From the NCBI GenBank assembly GCA_046331565.1, contig JAXLQP010000001.1, positions 2,728,001-2,792,000 of the forward strand: a DNA stretch of 64,000 nucleotides, in the 5' to 3' direction. Shown piece after piece: positions 16,389 through 25,072 of this stretch (positions within the stretch are counted from its first letter, which is position 1; every line of letters starts with the position of its first letter). The position numbers were made by a program, and so were the translations under genes. The stretch comes from DASRDU01 sp046331565. Its GTDB lineage: Bacteria > Acidobacteriota > Blastocatellia > RBC074. The notes beneath the pieces are model-generated. The model did not search any database. It was not told the origin of the DNA and saw only the letters and a program-made list of their open reading frames with translations.

Positions 16389-18671
16389 ATGCGTCACCCG
16401 ATCAGGTCTTTCACCCTTGCAATTCTGCTGCTGCTGACATCGCTCGCCGTCGCGCAGCAGTCACCCGCTCCGTTCACCGTTGATGACCTGCTTGATGTCG
16501 CCAGTGTCAGCGCCGCTGATTTAAGCGATGACGGAAGGTGGCTCGCGGCCACGACCGCCACGCTACGCGACCGCATCGGCATTGATAATTCGCGCTTCGG
16601 TGATCCGACCTACATTGCGCCGTCACTTGCCGAAGTGCTGATTATTGACACGCAATCCGGCAAAGCGCAGAAGCTGTTTACCAACAAACAGCAGGTGCGC
16701 GGCCTGAAATGGTCGCCCGATGCCAGCCGCCTGGCGCTGATGATGCTGCGCAACGGCGCGTTTGAGCCGGTCATCTGGGAACGCGCGACAAACAAGTGGC
16801 AGAACGTGACGCTGCCATCATCGCAGCGCGTGGCTGAAAATTCCGAACTGACGTGGTCGCCCGATGGCGCAAGGCTGCTGCTGACCGTGCGGCCCGCTGA
16901 ATGGTGGACGAAAGCGCGTGCCGCATTTGAGGCTGAAACCAGAGCCACCGTCGTCGTGCATTCGAGCAAGGAGCCATTTCTCGCGTGGGATGAACTGCGC
17001 CGCCTCGCGGCCAGGCGTTCGCTGGTTGCCTTTGAAGTCAAAACAAACCAGACCCGCGAACTGCTGCCTGAACTCAGACTCAGTTCCTACGACCTGGCCG
17101 AAGACGGATCGTTCATCACTTATCTTGAGGACATCACGAAAAAGACCGATTACGACGTGATTTTCGGCGTCGAAAATCAGGTGCAACTGCTGCCGATCAA
17201 TAACGGCGCGGCGCGCAACCTGATCAAATCAACCAAAGGCCTCTCGCTCATCTGGTCGCGCCAGGGCCGTGCTTATGCTTACGCCAAAGACGGCAACATC
17301 TTTTTCGGCACGATTGACGACAAGGAACCGCGACAGTTAACCGGAAAGAAACCTGAACAGAACGCAGCCGACAAGGCCGCGAACACTGACGCGCCAAAGG
17401 ATGACGCGGCCAGAAAAGAGAAAGAGAAGGAACGCTTCAGCACAGTGCGACTCAGCCCGGACGGCTCGCGCCTGATTGCCTCAAACAAGGAAGGCCTGTG
17501 GCTGATTGAAACAGGCAGCGGCAACAGGGAACTCTTTCTGAAAACGCCTGAAGATGACAAGGAAGGCCCGCGTTATCAGGTCATCGAATGGAGTCCGAAT
17601 AGTCAGAGCATTTATCTGACTTACGCGGCGCGCACCAGATGGGAGCGCGGTCTGGTGCGTTATGACATTGCGGGCAAACAGATGACTGACCTCATCAAAG
17701 ACGCGCGCCTTTATGCGGGCTTTCGCCTGTCAAAAGACGGCAGCACATGGATCTTCACCCGCGCTGAAGGCAATCGCCCGGCTGATCTTTATGTCAGCGA
17801 TGCCGAATGCAAAAACGTGCGCCGCCTGACTGATGCCAATCCGCAACTCGCCGCCAGAAAGCTCAGCAAAACCGAACTGATTTCTTATCTCGACGTGGAC
17901 GGCAACAAATCTTACGGCGTGCTTTATTACCCGGCTGATTATCAGCCCGGCAAAAAGTATCCGACCGTTTTCAACATCTACGAGCAGTTCTTTGATGACA
18001 CTTTTCAGGGCACGCTCAACGTGCTGACGAACAATGGTTATGCAGTCGTGCAGCCGTCAGTGACGCTTGAAACGGGCTATCCCGGCGAAGCCTGGGCCAA
18101 GGGCGTGACGGCGGCGGCGAACAAGCTGATTGAAATGGGTGTGGCCGATGCCGAACGCCTCGGCGTGCAGGGGACGAGTTACGGCGGTTATGCGACGAAC
18201 CTGCTGATTACGCAGACGAACCGCTTCAAAGCGGCCATCAACATTTCGGGCAAGGTGAATATGGTCAGCTTCTACACCGACAGCCCGCGCCTCGGCGTGC
18301 GCAACATTCACGCGCCTGAAAAAAGCCAGGATCGCATCGGCGCCACGCTCTGGCAGCAGCCGCAGAAATACATTCAGCATTCGGCCATTATGTTTGCCGA
18401 CCGCATCAAAACGCCGCTCCTGCTGATGACCGGCGAACAGGATCACAACGTTCCGGCGCGGCAGGCGATGGAGATGTATTACGCGCTGCGACGGCTGGAT
18501 AAAAAAGTCGAATGGGTCAGCTACACCAATGGCGGTCACGGCATGCCGACTTCAACGATTGAGGAAGTGAAGGATTATCATCAGCGCATCGTCAAATGGT
18601 ACGACGACCACCTGAAAGGCGATCTCAAAAAGAAAGCTGAAGATGCAAAGGCCGAAGGCGGCCAGCAGTGA
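16389..18671 (+). CDS. S9 family prolyl oligopeptidase-like peptidase, exported
   Basis: 760 residues. The signal peptide (1-22, ending AVAQQ) is followed by a seven-bladed propeller-like region (about 35-460, with WSPDA and LSPDG turns). A charged Lys/Glu/Asp insert lies at about 320-350. The alpha/beta hydrolase domain at the C-terminus shows the nucleophile motif GTSYGGY (Ser about 598), the Asp in GEQDHN and the His in GGHGMP, a complete triad. Such enzymes cleave short peptides, usually after Pro or small residues, in the periplasm or outside the cell. It is coupled to the rluD-like gene. Confidence 0.9.
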   Translation: MRHPIRSFTLAILLLLTSLAVAQQSPAPFTVDDLLDVASVSAADLSDDGRWLAATTATLRDRIGIDNSRFGDPTYIAPSLAEVLIIDTQSGKAQKLFTNKQQVRGLKWSPDASRLALMMLRNGAFEPVIWERATNKWQNVTLPSSQRVAENSELTWSPDGARLLLTVRPAEWWTKARAAFEAETRATVVVHSSKEPFLAWDELRRLAARRSLVAFEVKTNQTRELLPELRLSSYDLAEDGSFITYLEDITKKTDYDVIFGVENQVQLLPINNGAARNLIKSTKGLSLIWSRQGRAYAYAKDGNIFFGTIDDKEPRQLTGKKPEQNAADKAANTDAPKDDAARKEKEKERFSTVRLSPDGSRLIASNKEGLWLIETGSGNRELFLKTPEDDKEGPRYQVIEWSPNSQSIYLTYAARTRWERGLVRYDIAGKQMTDLIKDARLYAGFRLSKDGSTWIFTRAEGNRPADLYVSDAECKNVRRLTDANPQLAARKLSKTELISYLDVDGNKSYGVLYYPADYQPGKKYPTVFNIYEQFFDDTFQGTLNVLTNNGYAVVQPSVTLETGYPGEAWAKGVTAAANKLIEMGVADAERLGVQGTSYGGYATNLLITQTNRFKAAINISGKVNMVSFYTDSPRLGVRNIHAPEKSQDRIGATLWQQPQKYIQHSAIMFADRIKTPLLLMTGEQDHNVPARQAMEMYYALRRLDKKVEWVSYTNGGHGMPTSTIEEVKDYHQRIVKWYDDHLKGDLKKKAEDAKAEGGQQ

Positions 18672-18985
18672 CCTGAGCAATCAATGTCGGCGCTGTTTTC
18701 ATTACTCAGCGTTTCATCATCTGCCATCCGGCCTGAATCCTGATGCCTGGTTCCTGATTCCTGTTTTTTCAGGAAGAGGAATCAGGAATCAGGAATCAGG
18801 ATTCAGTGGTGTGAATTCGCAGGCTGAAAATGCTGTAAGAATTGAAAGCAGCTACTGTCCTGCCGTTTGTGGCAAATTCCCCGCCTGTCATCTGCCGTTG
18901 AGCAAATTCACGCAGGCCTGAGTTTCTTTCGCCTGCAAACCATTCACTTCTCCTGCGGCCTTCGATTTGCACTGAAGTATGGCGT
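18672..18985. other. 314-bp spacer with an AATCAGG repeat
   Basis: No credible gene. An inverted repeat (R7) of CCTGATTC/GAATCAGG units occupies 18732-18806. The rest is unremarkable; 18907-18985 presumably holds the promoter of the L,D-transpeptidase gene. Confidence 0.55.
18732..18806. repeat. Inverted repeat family R7 (AATCAGG units)
   Basis: Left arm 18732-18764 (CCTGAATCCTGATGCCTGG..) pairs with tandem AATCAGG heptamers at 18777-18806. The loop contains TTTTTTC, so it might also terminate transcription of the S9 gene. Confidence 0.7.
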
Positions 18986-19756
18986 ATGAAATACCTTCGC
19001 CAGCTTTCAGTTCAGGTCTTTTGTCTTGTGTTTGCCGTTCTGCTGCTGGCAACCGTTGAAGCTCAGCCGGTGAATCAGCCGACAGCACAGATGCCAGCCA
19101 AAAAACAACCGCCAAAACAGAAGCGTCCGGCTGCCAAAGTGCAGATGAGCGAGGCTGAAATTCTTGAAGCCAGATCGCTGCTTGGCGATCTGGGTTACTG
19201 GGTTGATCTCGAAGCGAAGAAGCCTGACGCCTCGCTGTATCACGCGCTCGTAGCCTTTCAGAAAGTCGAAGGCCGGGCACGCACCGGCGCGCTGACGCCG
19301 GATGAATTAAGCGCATTGCGCACGGCGCAACGACCGAAGGTGCTGGAATGGGGTTACGCGCACATCGAAATTGACCTGCAACGCCAGGTGCTCTTTGTCG
19401 TGGATTGTTGCGGTGCGATTCTGCGGATTCTGCCGGTTTCATCGGGCAGCGGCGAATGGTTTACCGAAGGCGGCTACACGCGCCAGGCCATCACACCAAC
19501 GGGCCGTTTCAAAGTCACGCGCAAGATTGAAGGCTGGCGCAAAAGCCCGCTCGGACTGCTTTACTATCCCAGTTACTTTTACGATGGCGTAGCGATTCAC
19601 GGCAATCCGTCAGTGCCGACGCGCCCGGCCAGTCACGGCTGCGTGCGCATTCCGATGTTTGCCGCAAAGGAATTCAGCGAAATGGCTCCGGTCGGAATGG
19701 TTGTCATCGTTCACGACGGCACTCCGCTGCCTGAGCCGACGGAACAGGCAGAATGA
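18986..19756 (+). CDS. L,D-transpeptidase (YkuD) with peptidoglycan-binding-like domain
   Basis: 256 residues. A signal peptide (about 1-28) leads to a basic Lys/Pro/Gln linker and a PG_binding_1-like helical domain (about 50-110: EARSLLGDLGYW..ALVAFQKVEG). The YkuD domain (about 118-245) has the catalytic motif SHGCVRIP with upstream His in IHGNP. These periplasmic enzymes form 3-3 cross-links or attach proteins to peptidoglycan, with the Cys as nucleophile. The gene stands alone on the plus strand, followed by an inverted repeat that may end the transcript. Confidence 0.9.
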   Translation: MKYLRQLSVQVFCLVFAVLLLATVEAQPVNQPTAQMPAKKQPPKQKRPAAKVQMSEAEILEARSLLGDLGYWVDLEAKKPDASLYHALVAFQKVEGRARTGALTPDELSALRTAQRPKVLEWGYAHIEIDLQRQVLFVVDCCGAILRILPVSSGSGEWFTEGGYTRQAITPTGRFKVTRKIEGWRKSPLGLLYYPSYFYDGVAIHGNPSVPTRPASHGCVRIPMFAAKEFSEMAPVGMVVIVHDGTPLPEPTEQAE

Positions 19757-19834
19757 AACGCGGATGACACGGACAAGAATGATTGCGGCTGATGTGCCCT
19801 GATCCATTTTGTCTGTGTCATCCGCGTTCCATTC
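19751..19834. repeat. Inverted repeat family R8 (ACGCGGATGACACGG)
   Basis: Arms 19751-19776 and 19809-19834 (26 bp) are complementary with two mismatches. The left arm covers the stop codon of the L,D-transpeptidase gene. There is no T-run after the hairpin, so termination is only possible, not shown. Confidence 0.75.
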
Positions 19835-19920
19835 ATTCATCGTGGCTGAAACGTCCGGCTGAATGTTATAGTGCCTGCCCTGAACAGTAATCATTACATT
19901 TCCCGCTTTCAGTGAGGCAG

Positions 19921-21585
19921 ATGATGAGTTCGCTGGTAGTGCCTGACCTGCACCTGAGCCGTTACCGGCAGATTGCCGAAACGCTGGCGCGGCACGGCCT
20001 CGGCTGGCTGCACAGCGCGACCGGACTGGAACGCTTTCTGCCCTTTCATTCGCGGCAGCAGACGCCTGCGCCCGGCCCGGCTGAACGTGTGCGGCTGGCG
20101 CTTGAAGAACTCGGCGCAACCTTCATCAAGCTCGGCCAGTTTCTTTCGACCCGCGCCGATCTGCTGCCGCCGGAATATCAGGCTGAACTCGCCAGGTTGC
20201 AGGACAGCGCGCCGCCTATCCCTTCTGAAACTGCCCGCGAACGAATTGAAGCCGAACTTGGTCAGCCCGTGACGGCGCTGTTTGCAAGCTTCGATGCACA
20301 GCCGCTCGCCGCCGCTTCCATCGGTCAGGCGCACGCGGCCACGCTGCCCGATGGCACTGAAGTCGTCATCAAGGTGCGGCGGCCCGGCGTCGTCGAACAG
20401 GTCGAAGAAGACCTGGAAATCATGCTCAACCTGGCAGTCAGGATGAGCCGCCACTGGGAATTTGCCGAACGCTATGATGTGGTCGGGCTGGCGCAGGAAT
20501 TTGCCCAGACGCTGCGGGCAGAACTGAATTATTTGCAGGAAGGCCGCAATGCCGAACGTTTTGCCGAAGACTTTGCTGATGACCCGCAGGTTCACATTCC
20601 GCGCATCATCTGGGAAAGAACCACGTCGCGTGTGCTGACGCTCGAACGCATTCGCGGCATCAAGGCTGGCGATCAGGCGGCGATTGACAGAAGCGGCATT
20701 GACCGGCGCGAACTGGCGCAGCGCGGCACTCAGGTCATCCTGCGCATGATTTTCGAGCACGGTTTCTTTCACGCCGATCTGCATCCGGGCAATTTCTTCA
20801 TCGAACCTGACGGGCATTTCGGGCTGATTGATTTCGGGATGGTCGGCACGCTCGATGAACACACGCAGGAACATCTGTCAGGACTGGTGCTGGCGATTCT
20901 CAATCAGAATTACAACCATCTGGTGGACGTGCTGCTTGACCTGGGCCTGACCCGCTCGCGCGTTGACCGGCAGGCGCTGCGGCGCGATCTGGAACACCTG
21001 ATTACGCCATACTTCGGCCAGGCCATCGGTGAAATTGATCTGACGCCGCTGCTCAACGAGGCGCTTTCGGTGATGCGGCATCATCGTCTGCACCTGCCGC
21101 CGAATCTGGCGCTGCTGGTCAAAACGATCATCATCACTGAAGGCCTGGGCGCACAGCTTGATCCTGAATTTCATCTGATCACGGTGATTGAACCTTATAC
21201 CAGCCGCCTGCTGCTCAAACAGTATTCACCGTCGCGCTGGCTGCGCAAGGCGGGCCGCGCCGGAAAGGATCTGGCCTGGCTCGGCGTTGAAATGCCGCAG
21301 CAGTTGCGGCGGCTGATTGGTGAAATCGAACGTGGCGGTTTTGAAGTCGGGATGCGGCAGGAAAGTTTTGAGCCGGTGCTGGCGCGACTCGAACGTATGA
21401 CCAATCGCGTGGTGCTCGGCATCCTGGCCGCCGCATTCATCGTCGGACTGGCCACGCTGCTGTCGTTTTACCATCCGTCAGGTTCTGAAAAATGGATGGG
21501 CGTGCTGTTTGCAGTCGGCTTCTTCTTTGCCGTTGTGCTGGGAGTTTATGTGGCGTGGGGAATTCTGCGAACCGGCGGTGACTAA
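19921..21585 (+). CDS. ABC1/UbiB atypical kinase family protein
   Basis: About 555 residues. Tandem ATGs at 19921 and 19924 are possible starts, the second at better distance from GAGG. The UbiB/ADCK features are present: FIKLGQFLSTRADLLPPEY (the KxGQ element), AAASIGQAHAA in place of the P-loop, the catalytic-loop-like HADLHPGN and DFGMVG. Two membrane helices close the C-terminus (about 500-520 and 530-552). Family members support quinone (ubiquinone/menaquinone) synthesis or lipid handling at the membrane. No quinone genes are adjacent. A perfect 33-bp hairpin follows. Confidence 0.88.
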   Translation: MMSSLVVPDLHLSRYRQIAETLARHGLGWLHSATGLERFLPFHSRQQTPAPGPAERVRLALEELGATFIKLGQFLSTRADLLPPEYQAELARLQDSAPPIPSETARERIEAELGQPVTALFASFDAQPLAAASIGQAHAATLPDGTEVVIKVRRPGVVEQVEEDLEIMLNLAVRMSRHWEFAERYDVVGLAQEFAQTLRAELNYLQEGRNAERFAEDFADDPQVHIPRIIWERTTSRVLTLERIRGIKAGDQAAIDRSGIDRRELAQRGTQVILRMIFEHGFFHADLHPGNFFIEPDGHFGLIDFGMVGTLDEHTQEHLSGLVLAILNQNYNHLVDVLLDLGLTRSRVDRQALRRDLEHLITPYFGQAIGEIDLTPLLNEALSVMRHHRLHLPPNLALLVKTIIITEGLGAQLDPEFHLITVIEPYTSRLLLKQYSPSRWLRKAGRAGKDLAWLGVEMPQQLRRLIGEIERGGFEVGMRQESFEPVLARLERMTNRVVLGILAAAFIVGLATLLSFYHPSGSEKWMGVLFAVGFFFAVVLGVYVAWGILRTGGD

Positions 21586-21602
21586 ATCAAGCCACGCAGC
21601 AT

Positions 21603-21692
21603 CGGGACAGTACCGCGAGCGTGAGCGAGCGGAGTCACACGGCAGCGTTTTCACGACAGACTCCGCTCGCTCACGCTCGCGGTACTGTCCCG
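21603..21692. repeat. Inverted repeat family R9, perfect 33-bp arms
   Basis: Arms 21603-21635 and 21660-21692 are perfectly complementary (core GTACCGCGAGCGTGAGCGAG) around a 24-base loop. The perfect pairing suggests recent insertion or active maintenance. It lies between the stop of the UbiB-like gene and the convergent microprotein gene. Confidence 0.9.
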
Positions 21693-21733
21693 GCGCATTC
21701 TCATTCTCGTGTGTTACAATTCAGACCGCTGAT

Positions 21734-21844
21734 TCAATATGCGTGCAGGTGAAAAGCAAAGAAGACCAGCACGCCGAACAGCACCGCAATCAGCAGAAAC
21801 CACCAGTGAACCGGTTCCGGTTTGATCATCAGTTGTCTTTTCAT
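21734..21844 (-). CDS. 36-residue single-pass membrane microprotein
   Basis: The minus-strand ATG at 21844 has a strong AAGGAGG site (after 21850) and opens a 36-codon frame. A short polar, basic N-terminus (MKRQLMIKPEPVHWW) leads into one hydrophobic helix rich in Leu/Val/Phe and ends in HLHAY. A near-perfect sigma-54 promoter lies 52 bp upstream. It is divergent from the NO-reductase-like operon and shares its regulatory spacer. No family was recognised. Its size and topology resemble the tiny accessory subunits of heme-copper oxidases, so a respiratory accessory role is inferred from context. Confidence 0.65.
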   Translation of the reverse strand: MKRQLMIKPEPVHWWFLLIAVLFGVLVFFAFHLHAY

Positions 21845-21895
21845 AACGCGCCCTCCTTACTTTGAAATAGAATCCTGCACCCATTCCGATTTCGG

Positions 21896-21911
21896 GGCAA
21901 GCCTTGTGCCA
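21896..21911 (-). promoter_or_regulatory. Sigma-54 promoter for the microprotein
   Basis: The reverse strand reads TGGCACAAGGCTTGCC, the full -24/-12 consensus with GG-N10-GC spacing. It is 52 bp upstream of the ATG at 21844. Confidence 0.75.
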
Positions 21912-21942
21912 TCTGCCGGTTTCATCAGCCCTCACGCCGCCA

Positions 21943-22012
21943 CCACGAACATTTGCGCTCGTTTGTGGATAACTACCCAGACCACACTATGATTGCGCGC
22001 AAAAGTTCGCTC
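21943..22012. promoter_or_regulatory. Candidate enhancer sites between divergent sigma-54 promoters
   Basis: 21943-21959 (CCACGAACATTTGCGCT) and, on the reverse strand, 21996-22012 (GAGCGAACTTTTGCGCG) resemble the GTGCG-N7-ACGCA element seen near other sigma-54 promoters here. Their centres are about 53 bp apart, near five helical turns. The region lies between the microprotein and NOR promoters, suited to one activator serving both. Confidence 0.45.
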
Positions 22013-22041
22013 CTGCATCCCGCACCTGACAGCTCAGGACA

Positions 22042-22057
22042 CGGTACATCAATTGCA
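22042..22057 (+). promoter_or_regulatory. Sigma-54 promoter for the NOR-like operon
   Basis: CGGTACATCAATTGCA has GG-N10-GC spacing with a TTGCA -12 box. It is 142 bp upstream of the ATG at 22199, leaving a leader of about 130 bases with a weak TACCTG/CAGGTA hairpin. Confidence 0.72.
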
Positions 22058-22198
22058 CTTTTTAATTTTGCAAGCCTTAAAACGCAGTATCAGCCTGATG
22101 ACTACCTGACCGATCTGAACGACAGGTAATGAGAAGGTACAGGCGTGTGCCAGCAGTATCTCAGATCAGGATCAGCAATTATCAAAAGGAGGTTCGGG

Positions 22199-22747
22199 AT
22201 GTACGTTACCGGCTCTATCGGACTTGCTTATTTTACCTATGTCGCCCTGGTCGTACTCTTTTTCGTCTGGTTCATTATCAAGGTCAGGAAACCGGCGACA
22301 ACTCATTATGAAGAGAAGGAAACCGGGATGGACAAACGAGAGTTTCGCTTTCTGATCGGGCTGACTCTCGTCATGGTCGTCTTCTTTCTGCTGACGCTGA
22401 CCAATGTCGTGCGATGGCAGGAATGGCGGCTCTGGTCCAGCCCGCAGGTCAGCAAAACCTGCCGGATCTCGGTGGCTGATTATCAGTTCAGATTTCCTGA
22501 GAACCCCATGACCTTCAAAAAGGGCGAATTCGTGGAATTTGTCGCGACGACCTCAGACGTGACTTACGGCCTGGGAGTGTTTCGCAAGGATGGCACGATG
22601 GTCTTTCAGTTCACCGTGCTGCCGGGTTATGAGAACAGGTTCGTCTGGAATTTTGCGGAAACAGGTTCCTATGACATCAGATCAACCGAGTATTCCGGCC
22701 CGAAGCATTCCGGAATGGTTGTACGCAACGTGATCAATGTCCTGTAA
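22199..22747 (+). CDS. Heme-copper oxidase subunit II-like protein lacking the CuA site
   Basis: 182 residues from the ATG at 22199, which follows a strong AAAGGAGG; an open frame from 22145 is not used. Two N-terminal membrane helices (about 7-27 and 50-70) anchor a periplasmic cupredoxin domain (about 85-182). In cytochrome oxidase subunit II the end of this domain is CxExCGxxHxxM. Here it reads STEYSGPKHSGM, both Cys replaced by Ser, and the first CuA His is also missing (DVTYGLG). So it cannot hold CuA and must take electrons another way, as in some NO-reductase complexes. The next gene is the catalytic subunit. Confidence 0.82.
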   Translation: MYVTGSIGLAYFTYVALVVLFFVWFIIKVRKPATTHYEEKETGMDKREFRFLIGLTLVMVVFFLLTLTNVVRWQEWRLWSSPQVSKTCRISVADYQFRFPENPMTFKKGEFVEFVATTSDVTYGLGVFRKDGTMVFQFTVLPGYENRFVWNFAETGSYDIRSTEYSGPKHSGMVVRNVINVL

Positions 22748-22779
22748 CTTTGGGCTTATTTCGCAGTCAGGAGGCAATC

Positions 22780-24366
22780 ATGACCGAGACAATGGATTTC
22801 AAAACGAAATGGACGTTCCGCTATGTCCTGGCAGCACTTGGTTTCCTGCTGGTGACCATCATTGAAGGAATGATGCTCAGGACTCAGCATATCAATCCCG
22901 AATTTGTGACGCCCGAACATTTCTATGCCGTCATGACGGTTCACCCTTTACTGGGAATTTATGGCTACTCATACCTGGCGGTGATGGGCGCTTTCTATTT
23001 TCTGATCCCCTACCTGTTGAAAGTGGAAGTCTACAGCCGGAAGATCGTCATGGCCAATTTCTGGCTCCAGACCAGCGGGGTGATGATTATCTGGATCGCA
23101 GGCTTTACGACCAGCTTTAATGCTCTCTATACGCTGTACTGGCCGCTGCCGGTCTGGTTTGACCGCGTTTCCAATGTCGGCGCAGTAGTCTTCACGCTGG
23201 GAGCAGCCATCGTGGTAGTTAATATCCTGCTCTTCAGCTATAACCTGTTTGCGACTCTGATCAAACGCAAACCGCTGCCCGGTGAACCGCAGCAGAAAAT
23301 CTATCGCTTCAGAGACTATCTGAAAGCGACCTTCGGCCTTGACCGGTTGTCCAAAGCCGGAAGAGAAGCTAATAAAGAAGAGAAGAGACTGTACGATACG
23401 TTACCCGTTTTCATCGTTTCAGTCGCCAGAGGCAGTGTTGACACGGCTATCAACGCCTTTGTCATTCTGAGTGCAGGCGTTTTGATTCTGGTCTATGCCG
23501 TCCCGCCTTTGCTTGGGTTAGGTTCAATGGATCCGCATGCCATAGATGCGCTGATCTATAAGAACTGGTACTGGTGGGGACTTGATATGATCGCCGATGG
23601 TAATGTGCTGATGTATGCCGCCGGGACATGGTACCTGTTAATTCCGGTGCTGGTCGGGCGGAAGCTGTATGGCGAATCGGTGGTGCGAACCGTCATTCTG
23701 GTTGACCTGCTGGTTTCGCTCGGTGTGTGGAGTCACCATCTTTATGCTGAAACGGTGCAGCCGCTCTGGATGCAGCTTCTGTCAGGGCAGTTTATTACTG
23801 CTGGTGAAATTTTTACCATCGGACTGAGTATGTTTGCCAGCCTGATGACCATTTATCTGGCGCGCCCGATAGTCTTCACTCCGGCCCTGAAGTTTGTCCT
23901 GACCTCGATTTTTGGGTTTATGCTCGGAGCGATTGCCGGCATCATCCAAGCTAATCATGGATTGAATGTAGTGCTGCATAACACCCAGTGGGTAATTGGC
24001 ATGCATTCTCATACCATGCTGCTGATGGGTCTGGGTTCCTTACTTTTCGGAGTGGTCTATGCGCTGATTCCGATGATGATCAACAGAGAAATGAAGAGTC
24101 AGTTGCTGGTCAACCTCCATCTGATTTTCTGGATTACCGGAACGGTAGTGATGGATGTTGCGATGGGAGCGGCAGGATTGAACGGCATGCTCAGACGAAC
24201 GATTTACTCCGGGGGAGAGTTCAGCCTGTCAATGACCTGGGCGTTTTTCGGCGGCGTCAGCATCGTGATCGGGTTCCTCTGCCTGCTGATCAATCTGGTT
24301 CAGACGCTTGGCTTCCCGACTTTATTCCGGGTAGTCACACCCAGGCCAGCCGTCAGTCATGGATAG
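22780..24366 (+). CDS. NO-reductase-like heme-copper oxidase catalytic subunit
   Basis: 528 residues from the ATG at 22780 (GGAGG upstream), about 12-14 membrane helices. The low-spin heme His is in HPLLGIYGY (H55), the CuB/FeB His pair in WSHHLY (H319/H320), and the heme ligands in MHSHTM (H409/H411). In helix VI, where oxygen reductases have GHPEV, this protein reads ADGNV (D273), so one metal-ligand His appears to be Asp. Together with the CuA-less subunit II this points to a non-canonical NO reductase rather than an oxygen reductase, though a divergent cbb3-like oxidase is not excluded. A small cytochrome c follows in the operon. Sigma-54 control fits NO response, as with NorR in other bacteria. 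Confidence 0.8.
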   Translation: MTETMDFKTKWTFRYVLAALGFLLVTIIEGMMLRTQHINPEFVTPEHFYAVMTVHPLLGIYGYSYLAVMGAFYFLIPYLLKVEVYSRKIVMANFWLQTSGVMIIWIAGFTTSFNALYTLYWPLPVWFDRVSNVGAVVFTLGAAIVVVNILLFSYNLFATLIKRKPLPGEPQQKIYRFRDYLKATFGLDRLSKAGREANKEEKRLYDTLPVFIVSVARGSVDTAINAFVILSAGVLILVYAVPPLLGLGSMDPHAIDALIYKNWYWWGLDMIADGNVLMYAAGTWYLLIPVLVGRKLYGESVVRTVILVDLLVSLGVWSHHLYAETVQPLWMQLLSGQFITAGEIFTIGLSMFASLMTIYLARPIVFTPALKFVLTSIFGFMLGAIAGIIQANHGLNVVLHNTQWVIGMHSHTMLLMGLGSLLFGVVYALIPMMINREMKSQLLVNLHLIFWITGTVVMDVAMGAAGLNGMLRRTIYSGGEFSLSMTWAFFGGVSIVIGFLCLLINLVQTLGFPTLFRVVTPRPAVSHG

Positions 24367-24488
24367 ATGATTTTATTACACCGGCCTCGTATCAGTTGCA
24401 GTTTATCCAGCGGAAAGGGAATGCCAAATGAATTCAATCACCATCTGACAGAATCTGCTGATTGAAACGATCAGTGAAAGGAGGGGTT

Positions 24489-24902
24489 ATGTTGACACGA
24501 ATACTTACAATGGTTTTGCTGGCTGGTGCGGTTTCGCTGACTGTCTCCACGATTCCGATGCCGAATATCAGTGCCGCCCAGGGAGATAAGAACGCCAGAG
24601 GTCGTGCGCTTTTCGTTGAATACTGTGCAAGCTGTCACGGTGTTGATGGCAAAGGCGGAGGGCCGGTAGCTCCGGCGCTCAAGGCGGCATTGCCTGACCT
24701 GACCCGGATTCCGCTCGATAACGGCAAGTTCCCGTTTGAACATATCAAACAGGTGATTGCCGGTGAAATCGGCATTACGCCGCATGGCAACAGAGAAATG
24801 CCGGTCTGGGGCGGATATTTTCGCCGCAGGAGCGATCAGTCCGTCTCGACACTCAATGTGTATGCGCTGACGAAATACCTCGAGTCCATTCAACAGAAGT
24901 AG
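24489..24902 (+). CDS. small exported mono-heme cytochrome c
   Basis: 137 residues from the ATG at 24489, which has AAAGGAGG upstream. A signal peptide (about 1-33) is followed by one class I cytochrome c domain: heme site CASCHG and axial Met in REMPVWG. It ends the NOR-like operon and is the likely electron donor to it. It is clearly a paralogue of the cytochrome at 29501-29917, sharing GKGGGPVAP/GRGRGPVAP, the spacing to EMPVWG and the KYLESIQ tail. Confidence 0.88.
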   Translation: MLTRILTMVLLAGAVSLTVSTIPMPNISAAQGDKNARGRALFVEYCASCHGVDGKGGGPVAPALKAALPDLTRIPLDNGKFPFEHIKQVIAGEIGITPHGNREMPVWGGYFRRRSDQSVSTLNVYALTKYLESIQQK

Positions 24903-24934
24903 CGTCACCAGGCCGGATCATCAAAAACAGAATC

Positions 24935-24968
24935 AGAGGGGCTGAGAGCAGCCCCTCTTTGATTTTGT
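24935..24968 (+). terminator. Rho-independent terminator of the NOR-like operon
   Basis: AGAGGGGCT pairs with AGCCCCTCT across a six-base loop and is followed by a T-rich run (TTGATTTTG), 32 bp after the cytochrome stop. Confidence 0.75.
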
Positions 24969-25004
24969 ACCAGGAGCATCACACCGTCAGTGCGGAATTT
25001 CGCC

Positions 25005-25020
25005 CGGCATAAGGCTTGCC
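25005..25020 (+). promoter_or_regulatory. Sigma-54 promoter for the five-heme cytochrome
   Basis: CGGCATAAGGCTTGCC has GG-N10-GC spacing with the TTGC box, 53 bp upstream of the ATG at 25073. It shares the AAGGCTTGCC half with the microprotein promoter. Confidence 0.72.
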
Positions 25021-25072
25021 GCGTTGAGAGTGGCAAATGATTTCAATGCTCTGTGAATGAAAGGAAACAGCT

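Noticed and set aside
19909..20874. 321-codon minus-strand frame opposite the UbiB-like gene
   Set aside because: Shadow of a gene with intact family motifs on the other strand.
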